Part shown: positions 56,463 to 64,000 of the stretch, one piece after another | Numbering within the stretch: position 1 is the stretch's first letter | Layout of the letters: every line of letters begins with the position of its first letter | Assembly (NCBI GenBank): GCA_001599815.1 | Contig: BCIA01000002.1 | Location: 2,239,831 to 2,303,830 of the forward strand | Direction: 5' to 3' | Length of the DNA stretch: 64,000 nt | Source: Furcasterigmium furcatum | Lineage: Eukaryota > Ascomycota > Sordariomycetes > Glomerellales > Plectosphaerellaceae | Made by a program: the position numbers and the translations under genes | Notes under the pieces: model-generated | What the model was told of the DNA's origin: nothing | What the model saw: the letters and a program-made list of their open reading frames with translations, nothing else | Database searches by the model: none

Positions 56463-57138
56463 CTTTCGAGATGTGTTACGACGTGGATTGGTGGCAGTGT
56501 TGGTATGTTTGACTTTAGCGGGTTTCTTCACACAGATCAGCGTCGTATTAGTACTGCGAGAAAGCGAATGAATGAATGTTTTCAGTAGGTCATACCACTG
56601 GCTCGGCCATGGCTGCATTTTCCAACCTCGAATGCAAGTCTAAGAAAATATATGCTCAGCACCTTCATGTGAAAATAGACCGGGGGCTGGGACTAAGACA
56701 AGGATTCCTTCTCTCAACTTGAGAGCCCACCACGCCATGGCATCAAAGGGCCTTCATGCATACCCTGCCACCACCTGATTCCCACTGCCCTTGGCGAATC
56801 CCTGCCAAGATGTCCTTGTTGCTACGTAGCTGGCAGGCGAAGCGCCGAAGATCGTGAGAAACCAGGGGGTCAGAGTGCCCATCTGTGCATTGTACGTAGC
56901 CTGACATTGACCTGTATACCAAGTAAACAATGAACTACCCCTTTGACGGCGCCGAAGCTACATATTCAGGAGAGCTTTGTGAAGGGCTGTAGCTATCCAT
57001 GGCGTAAATACTCAATCTCACTTATTGCCTTCAAGATAATAGGGCACATGCATGATACTCCCAGGCGCGACGGGGGCACAGCAGAGGCACAGCTTAGCTG
57101 CGAACGCCAAGAAGTTGTGTTGGCGCATGGTTGAGGCA

Positions 57139-57161
57139 CAGACAGACAGACAGACAGACAG
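57139..57161. repeat. GACA tetranucleotide microsatellite
   Basis: About five perfect GACA units in a row, non-coding. Confidence 0.9.
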
Positions 57162-57232
57162 GCCACAACGAGAAGCCAGTTTTAACGGCGGTGGCTCGGG
57201 CTGTTACTACTGTGGAATACATAGACGTCGGA

Positions 57233-57239
57233 TATAAAA
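57233..57239 (+). promoter_or_regulatory. TATA box of the small secreted protein gene
   Basis: TATAAAA about 172 bases before the ATG at 57411, in a suitable position. Transcription would then cross the 5' UTR intron. Confidence 0.45.
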
Positions 57240-57410
57240 TACTCGGTCCTCTACGTTTTCCTACCTGCTCTCGATCATCATCTCATCCTACACAAATCTC
57301 CCCTCTCGCCCATTACTCATAGCTTCTACACATGTTCTCGACAAGTGAGTATATCCACTACCTCTCTGGCAGCCATAGTCATAGCTGATTAGCTGCCATC
57401 TGTCGCCAGA

Positions 57411-57750
57411 ATGAAGTTTACACTTCCAGCCGCGACCACTGCACTTCTGCTCGGTGATGTCGATGCCGCCCTTCTCGACGTCACCATGGTTATTGGCATT
57501 TGGGGCGACAGACGCGCCCGGCGATAATGGCAACCGTATCCATCTGGGTAACCTTCCGACTGGATGCAAGCATAAGATCGGTGAAATCAGGGAGGTTTGC
57601 ATGGATACCCCTAGGCAGAGGGCCCATGTACGTCTCAGGAATGGGAGGTTGAAGTGCTTCGTTTGGACCTCCAACGATTATTTCCATTGCGGTATTACTA
57701 GCTCGTGCCATTGGCAGAAGTATACCGAGCCGGCTTGCACCTGGCTGTGA
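57411..57750 (+). CDS. small cysteine-rich candidate secreted protein
   Basis: Two exons (57411-57453 and 57512-57750) give 93 residues. The first exon supplies a short hydrophobic start (MKFTLPAATTALLL); the 58-base intron (GTGATG...CGACAG) connects it in frame to DAPGDNGNRIHLGNLPTGCKH. The mature part has six cysteines (TGCKHK, EVCMD, LKCFVW, FHCGIT, SSCHWQ, PACTWL), which could make three disulfides, and a high share of Trp, His and Lys. I do not recognise a family. Small, secreted, six-cysteine proteins of fungi include effectors and antimicrobial peptides. The leader is short and lacks a clear AXA cleavage site. If the intron is wrong, the frame would be broken by a shift near 57480-57510. 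Confidence 0.5.
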
Positions 57751-57968
57751 GGGGCCCTCGGCGGACGTACTACAGGCTTGATTTAGCAGGCTTATCCGAA
57801 GCCTAATCTACCATCGTTACCTTCTCTCAAACCAATTGAACAGACATTTTGACTGCGGGAGAGCAGACGGGATCTCGTATTTTCCAGTGGGTATGGTCGT
57901 ATGTGCTGGGGGGCGTGGTGCTGGGGGTTGAAGAGGACGAACAGTAGAGCCTGCTCTGACCAGATTGA

Positions 57969-59668
57969 TCATTGCGATATGATAAAGTCTGAAAATACAA
58001 CCCCGCCAGCCTCAGACTCGGCCGCTGTGGCCGCCACCGCAAAGATGCCAAAGATCGGCCCCGTCATCTCTCGCGCAGCAAGCTCCCTCGTCTCGCAGAA
58101 CCCAACCTCGACCCAGCCACCTCCCTCAGGCGGGCAGTCGCCTGATTCTGCCTTCGCGGCGAACCGATACTCCGCAGGGGAAGACGTAATACTGAGCTGC
58201 AGGCGTTTAGAATCCCGGTTTACAACAAAGCCTGCGTCCCACCGATCCAGGCCTGTTGCCACGTTCACCGAGTGGCACTTGACGGAGCGGCTCTCGAAGT
58301 CGAAGACCAGGGAGACATACCGCAGATGGTCCTTGTAAACAGAGAGTCCTGCTTGGCCTCCTTCCTTGAGCGTCTCAGAGCTAGCCTCGAGATTGATCGA
58401 TACCGTGGCGACCGAGTTGAGGCCTCTCTGTCGCTGGCCGATGAAAGTCGGCGTGCTGGCTGGCGAAGACAAGTCATCCCGGCCCGGGACGAGAATGAAG
58501 CTGCCGGTTCCCTTCGGATCGACCGGTAGCGTGTACTTGGACATGTCTGGCTCGCCGATGTAGAGGTCTTCTAGACGTGGGGACAACGGCGAAGCTGGCC
58601 AGGTCTCTTTTCCCTTCACTTGCCCTCGCACCACAGCTGGGCCGCTGAACTGCATCTTGGGCTGACGAACCACCGGCCAGCCGTCGTCCGTCCAGTCAAC
58701 CTTGGCAAGGAAGGTCTCTCTTCCGAGCGGTTGACAGGTAGTCTCATTTCGCACCCCCAGAACGGCCGCCCACCACTGCCCGTGAGCGTCCTCGAAGAGC
58801 TCGCCATGGCCCGTGTTCTGAATATATTCGTCTTTTCCGTCGGCCGTGAGGATGGGGTTGTGTTGGTACGACTCGTATGGCCCCCAGATGTTCTCCGACC
58901 TGGCTACCGAGAGCAAATGGTGCTCGAACGTCCCTCCTTCAGCTACAAGGAGGTAGTAATACTTGCCGACTTTGTAGATATGAGGTCCCTCGGTGTCGTA
59001 TTGCGCAAAGCCGCCCCAGATCTCCCGATGCTCCGACAGGGCCTTGCCCGTCACGAGATCGATTTCGAACTGCTTGATCGTGCAGGTGGGCTGTCTGTCT
59101 CGCCGGATGCTGTAGCACCCCTGGAAATAGACCTTGCCGTCGTCGTCGAAGAAGAGGCCTGGGTCGATGCCGTGGAAGTCGATGGGGACGGGGTTTGACC
59201 ATTCTCCTTTCCATATGTCTGTTGTCGAGATGACGAAGTTGTTGAACTGAATCGTGGGCCGGCCGTGTCGGGCAGCATTCGTGCAGACGATGTAGAACGT
59301 GCCCTTGTGGTGCTTGATTGTCGGGGCGAAGAGACCCCCGGAGGCCACCATATGGCGGCCTCCATCCAGTGGAATGATGCGCGTCGAGGCAGACCGAACG
59401 CTCAGTTGCTCAGACCGGTGTATTGCGTGTCCTGGAGCGGATGATCTGGTTAGAAAGGTGCTGTCTGCATCTGAACGAGGGAGAGCGAGCCATTACCTAT
59501 GAGATCCCATTGTTTCAGGTCCCTCGAGGCGTAAATCGGTATGCCAGGAAACACGTGAAAAGAAGAGTTGACGAGATAGAATACGCCATCAACGAAAACC
59601 ACGGAGGGATCAGGTGCGAAGCCTGGTACAATTGGGTTGTGGTACTCAGTGGACGAGAGAACGGCCAT
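57969..59668 (-). CDS. GH43 glycoside hydrolase (beta-xylosidase/arabinofuranosidase type)
   Basis: Two exons (59668-59497 and 59431-57969) give 544 residues. The five-bladed propeller residues are in place: Asp20 in NPIVPGFAPDPS (general base), Asp147 in GIDPGLFF (transition-state support) and Glu205 in YDTEGPHIYKVGKYYYL (general acid). The last 200 residues form the XynB-type C-terminal beta-sandwich (RQRGLNSVATVSINL, GLSVYKDHLRYVSLVFD). There is no signal peptide (MAVLSSTEYHNP), so it is probably intracellular and acts on imported xylo- or arabino-oligosaccharides. The gene is divergent from a Zn2Cys6 regulator whose start is 361 bases away. Confidence 0.88.
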
Positions 59669-60029
59669 GATTCTTGACGTTCGGAATCAGATGTTGACTT
59701 TGCTGCGTCTGGAACTGGTTGGTTCCAACCGTGAGGCAGAATATAAGTGTACCTAGAGGTCATGCTGAAAACACATCCACTTCTTTGAGAAGCCTAAGCT
59801 CGTTGGGTTCTAATTTGATTGGGGCGAGGATCAGTCGTTTCCCATATCATGTCACAGATGGCGAAGCATGGGGATCCCTTGCAAAAGGGGGCATCTTAGC
59901 CCCTGAACTAACGGTCAGATGGACAAAGCCTCGGGAAAACGGAACAACTTTAGGGCCACAAGAGGTGGTCCCATCTTTCTTCTAGCTCGGAAATATTCCC
60001 ATGTCTCCGCCTTTCGCCTCCGCCATCAG
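59669..60029. promoter_or_regulatory. shared promoter, GH43 and Zn2Cys6 regulator
   Basis: 361 bases between two divergent starts. It includes an ATATAAG word near 59740 in front of GH43. An in-frame ATG at 59919 would extend the regulator by 37 residues of poor quality. Confidence 0.5.
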
Positions 60030-61910
60030 ATGCCTCCTCAAGCAGCCATGCGGCGACACGCTCGACATGCCTGCGACATTTGCAAGCAGCGCAAGCTCAA
60101 ATGCGACGCCCGCTCTCCGAGATGCGAGAGATGTGAGCGGTCCGATCTGGACTGTCGGTACACGATCCCGCAGGCCAAGCGCGGTCCCAAGCCACGTGGG
60201 CGGCCTGAAGCTTCTCCCACTACTCCTATGGCCCTTGCTCCACCCCCTGAGGGAAGGCTTCCGGCGCATCTTCACCCAGCGCAGGTCGCCATAACATCCT
60301 CGGGCTTTCTAGGCTTGTCTCCGGGGTCTAGCAACTCGCTGAACTGGAGTGGTCAGGGTCAGACGCCTAGCCAGGGCTGCTCACCCTCGAACCAGCATGG
60401 CCAGCAGCCGCACAGCCTCCGGCCTCAGCATGTGCACGAGAAGTTGCTTTACGAGGCAGCTCACCTGGGTCTCGACCTGGAAGAGGCAGCTCACCGTTGC
60501 ATTGACCTTTACCTGGAATGGTCATCACCTTTCCAGGCAATGATGCATGTTCCTGCCCTTAGGCATTCCGTTCAGCTTCTCTCACCGTCGGCAGGACATC
60601 TCTTTACTCGCTTCGGAGGCGATGATGATCGACCACCGCAGGCCGTCGGTCCCCCGCTGCCGGTGCAAAGGGCCTTCACGCTTCTGGTCTCCGTCTGCGC
60701 CCTGTGCTCGGCCAGAGTGCCCGGCACAGTCTTTCCTAATGGGCATGCGCTCATTCAGCCCTTCCTGACGGCGTCTCGCCACATGCTCGCCACATACGAG
60801 GACGCGGATATTACTCGACCTGACTCGACATCCTTAGCCGTCCGACTGATTCAGTCTGCCGCACTCCATTCTCTAGGCCAGAACGCCCTGTCCATGTATC
60901 TGGTGGGCGGCGCAACTCGGCTGGCAGTCAATATGCGACTCTTTGAGGAAACATCGTATGACCGTCTCGACCCATTGGAGGCCCAGCTTCGGAAAAATGC
61001 CTTCATGTCCATATTCATAGCCGACAAGTCGCTCTCAATGCTGAACGACTACCCTCCGACTCTTCTGCAGCCCCTCTCGGATCTTTCTGTCATTGGCGAC
61101 GACGGGGCCTCGGCCTCCAGCTTGGACGGCTGCATGAGCTTGGTTGGCGATGCCGAATCGGAAGCCTTCCGTGGGCCATTCGAGAGCCAGCTGCGCAGAG
61201 GCATCCATATCTGCTACCGGCTATGGCTCCGTGGCTCGGAGATCAGCCAGGAACTGAACTTACTGTCCTCGGTCGCGAAGAAGCATGCTCCAGAAACTGT
61301 GTCGCCTGATGTATATCAGCACGGTGTAATGGACTCGTACATGTCTCTCTGCAACATGCTGGACGAGCTGCCTCCATGGCTGAGTAGCCCGGAAGCGTAC
61401 GGCGACCCGGATGCCTCCTCGTCTAGTATTCTCTTCCGACGGACGCTCTTCTGGTCGCAGCGGGCGAATCTGCTGGCGACTTTCTACTTCCTGCGCTTGG
61501 TTCTCATCCGCCAATCCTTCCAAAGCGGCTTCCCAGCCGTGGTGGGACTGGCTGAGGACCGCGATATGCAGGCCCTGCGCATTGTCGAGCTCAGTCAAGA
61601 GCTGATAGCTGCCCTATCCGAGGTACCCTTTCAGGCCATACAGACCAACGGAGAGTCAATCGTAGGTACCCCGAGACTCGAAAAAAAAAACATCTTCAAG
61701 ACCATTTTCACTGATCCTCTTTGACTCAAGGTGGAAAAGCTCCGCCGCTTTGGCGCAGCGTTGCTCGAGATTAGCCAAAGAGACAGCAAGCGAAGCCCGA
61801 GCCTGACAGCCCGCTCGAAGAGGCTCCTGGAGTTGCTGCTGGATCTTATTGCGAAGCTCGATTCGAAAGCCTCCGACGAGCTGGTCGCCGAGATGGCCCT
61901 TGCTCCATGA
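60030..61910 (+). CDS. Zn2Cys6 transcription factor
   Basis: Two exons (60030-61661 and 61731-61910) give 603 residues. The zinc cluster CDICKQRKLKC...CERCERSDLDC places cysteines at 15, 18, 25, 32, 35 and 42. A basic linker (QAKRGPKPRGRPE) and a Ser/Gln/Pro-rich region follow, then the fungal-specific middle domain (LAVRLIQSAALHSLGQNALSMYLVGGATRLAVNMRLFEE, read across two spans). The intron (GTAGGT...CTCAAG) passes an A-rich run and joins GESI to VEKLRRFGAALLE. The start was set at MPPQAAMRRHARHAC. The overall form resembles regulators of sugar catabolism, and the divergent GH43 and the downstream sugar transporter support that as inference. Confidence 0.88.
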
Positions 61911-62380
61911 TGCTCGGAATAATTGTGTACTAATAGCTTCTATTATCCCGAGCCTAGCCCCCACCGGGCTGACCCCGACCCTCCCGAATGCAGCCTGGAA
62001 GTTCATAGAAGTCCCGCTATGCGGACAGAAGACTTTTCAAGTCAACCTGCCCAGTAGCCGGGGCTCTTGTATGGAGAGCCATGCGCCGAGACTACCCCAG
62101 GAACTGGCCGTGGAGCGGTCAGGGGCCCCGAACTTGTCAGGCCGTGCCACGCGCATCCACATGACCAAGACTTCGCGTCTCGGGACTGACTGAGACCGGA
62201 GCAGATATTTGACCACAACTCGGAACGGAACTCAACGACATCAGTTTTGGCCTCTATATATACCGAAGCCATCTCTCCATGGTTTAGCCAACATCGCTCC
62301 CACCATCCCTCGTCGCGACCCTCGAAGTCCTTTCCCCTTCTCCATCTTCAGTCATTGCTGCATAGCCACATTCCCCTTCG
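61911..62380. promoter_or_regulatory. intergenic, transporter promoter
   Basis: 470 bases with a TATATATA element at 62255-62262, about 120 bases before the transporter ATG. No gene is seen. Confidence 0.5.
62255..62262 (+). promoter_or_regulatory. TATA box of the sugar transporter gene
   Basis: TATATATA about 120 bases upstream of the ATG at 62381, a strong match in a normal position, as expected for an inducible gene. Confidence 0.55.
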
Positions 62381-64000
62381 ATGCCGACGAACATGGAGAA
62401 AGGAGACCAAAAAGGAGTACAGCCGTCAGGCCAAGACAGCATAGTCCAGCCACGGAAGGAGGACACCCAGCATGTTGCCCAGCTCGAGTTTCACGGCAAC
62501 GATGAGGACAATATCGAGAAGCCCGGAGCTGGCCAGACTCACGTCGTCTCTGAATTCGCAGGCTTGACACGTTCAGCTTGCATGCGCAAGTTCTGGAGGC
62601 TGTACTTGGCCGGTCTCCTGGTGTCTGTCGGTGGCATGTATGTTCCACCTCCCTCCCTCCCCACTGAGCGTCTCGCTCATCAGATGCGCCTTGCCCCGTT
62701 CCGATTTTAATGACCGGCATACCAGGTTTGTCGGCTACGGAAACACGGTCATCGGCAGCATTGTCGCAAATCGAGGGTTCGTCCAGGCGTTCGCCACGGT
62801 GCTTGAGCCGGCCACCGGAAACATGGTGCTTGACGCGAGGCACATCTCCCTGTGGAACTCCATCTCCTTCGCGTCCCAGATCGTTGCTCAGATGATCTCT
62901 CCCTTTACGGCCGACCGATTTGGTCGTAAGTTCAACATGTGGCTGTTGACGGTGTTCCTGACTCTGGTAAGCCCCTTACGAGCAATATGTGCCAAGTCAT
63001 CGCAAACGTTTACTAAATGTCGTCCGGTTTCTAGTCAATCGTCTTCGAAATCGTTGCCAAGGAATACATCCTCCTAGCCATATCCCGGGTCTGCTCTGGG
63101 CTTGCCGCAGGCATGCTGGCGACGTCGGTTATGGTTTACATGTCCGAGATCGCGATGCCGCAGTTCCGTGGAGCCTTTCTGGGCAGTTTCTCCCTGTTCA
63201 TGAGCTTGGGACAGCTCTTCCTCGCCATCGGACTGAAGGTCCTCGACGTGACGACTCCCATGGCATTCAGGAACATATTCTACTCCGAGTTTGTCTTCCT
63301 CGGCCTCTGGCTTATCCCGATGTTCCTCTTGCCGGAATCTCCTGGTAGGTGAAATAAACTTCAGCGACGCAAGGAACTCAGGGTCAAGCTAATGGGGACA
63401 TCTTCAGCCTGGTATGCGGCCAAAGGCAAACACGACCTGGGCAAGAAAGCCCTGGGAAGGCTTGTCGGCAACGTGGAAGGGTATAATCTCGAACATGAAT
63501 ACCTGGTTATGCGAACTGAGATCGAGGAGTCGGTCTCGGCGAGCAACAAACTCAGCGAGAACAACTGGAAGGCGCTCTTCACCCGGATTAACTTCAAGCG
63601 CACCATCATCGCTACTCTGCCCTTCACTTTCCAGAACTTCGTCGGTGTGCCGTTGATCTTTGGCAACACCGTCTACTTTTTCTCTCTCGCTAAGCTTGAC
63701 GATCCCTTCCTCGGCAAACTGATCATTCAGATCCTCCAGCTCGTCGGAATCATCACTGGCTTCTACTTGGTCGACAAGCTGGGCCGAAGGCCGCTGGTGC
63801 TGGGCAGCGGTGTCATCTTGGGCTCTGTCACTTTCATCGTTGGCGGCTTGGGTTTCACGGAAATGACAACGGCCTCCGGCATTGGACTGGTCACTCTCTG
63901 CGCCGTGTGGGCGTTCGTTTACGCCAACACGTTGGCACCCATCGGCTGGATCAGTCTGGTCGAGATCTCAACGCCAGCTCTCCGCGCCAAATCAGCTGCG
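62381..64000 (+). CDS. sugar-porter MFS transporter (3' end outside window)
   Basis: Four exons are visible (62381-62637, 62726-62966, 63035-63344, 63408 to the edge), encoding about 466 residues before the cut. After an 65-residue acidic N-terminus come the membrane spans with the sugar-porter signatures ADRFGRKFNMW (loop 2-3), SRVCSGLAAGMLATSVMVYMSEI, PESP before the central loop, and VDKLGRRPLVLGSGV (loop 8-9). The family carries hexoses, pentoses or disaccharides with protons across the plasma membrane. Exon junction GGM-FVGYGNTVIGS and the other phases agree. Its position beside a C6 regulator and GH43 suggests uptake of a plant-cell-wall sugar. The last spans and tail are missing only because the window ends. 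Confidence 0.9.

Larger units (their letters stand above)
56463..57410. other. intergenic
   Basis: About 950 bases with no supported gene. It holds a GACA tandem repeat and, in its last 180 bases, the TATA element and a likely 5' UTR intron (GTGAGT at about 57344 to CGCCAG at 57409) of the small secreted protein gene. Confidence 0.5.

Noticed and set aside
1..64000. CRISPR arrays, insertion sequences, rRNA or complete transposons
   Set aside because: No direct-repeat/spacer arrays, terminal inverted repeats with transposase, or rRNA-like sequence was seen; CRISPR is not expected in a fungal nuclear genome.

Overview
The window is nuclear DNA from a filamentous ascomycete (Pezizomycotina, most probably a Sordariomycete). 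The signs are many short introns (about 45-100 bases, GT...CTRAC...AG), GC-rich third codon positions, and families typical of these fungi: Zn2Cys6 regulators, RTA1 and rhodopsin-fold membrane proteins, a HeLo/NACHT/ankyrin NLR, and plant-cell-wall enzymes (PL9, GH43). I resolved exon structures by hand from splice signals and frame continuity. I found about 28 genes plus one clear pseudogene. Single unresolved bases (N) lie at 21440, 43936 and 45097.

Left part (1-23.4 kb). Housekeeping genes alternate with accessory genes. YIP1 (ER-Golgi traffic) is followed by a secreted PL9 pectate lyase, PAM16 (mitochondrial import motor), a serine/threonine-rich single-pass membrane protein and a rhodopsin-fold (PTH11/SAT4-like) membrane protein. 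Next comes a small accessory group: a Zn2Cys6 regulator divergent from an RTA1 exporter, with an alcohol acetyltransferase convergent on the exporter. Then come biotin-protein ligase, and two small mitochondrial genes side by side: a twin-CX9C COA4-like factor and MGM101. A TB2/DP1/HVA22 (REEP/Yop1) ER-shaping protein with a long charged tail closes this part.

Middle (24.7-45.1 kb). A 1703-residue NLR reads HeLo - NACHT - about 24 ankyrin repeats - ZZ zinc finger. It is followed tail to tail, 34 bases away, by the decayed C-terminal half of a large GH106-like hydrolase. An MCT-type MFS transporter, a copper amine oxidase, a metallo-beta-lactamase-fold protein and a Tri3-like acyltransferase follow; together they look like an accessory metabolic stretch. 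A glycine-rich small protein and a DUF8035-like R/D/E-rich protein end the block, and then 2.7 kb carries no convincing gene.

Right part (47.8-64 kb). Two neighbouring multi-pass membrane proteins share exon architecture (middle exons of exactly 448 bases) and look like an old tandem duplication; the second has a Q/Y/G-rich tail. A hotdog thioesterase with a 16-base micro-exon is divergent from TFIIH subunit Tfb2. A doubtful gene follows in which two reading frames compete. The end holds a small cysteine-rich candidate secreted protein, a GH43 glycosidase, a divergent Zn2Cys6 regulator and a sugar-porter MFS gene cut by the window edge. The last three look like a small carbohydrate-use cluster.
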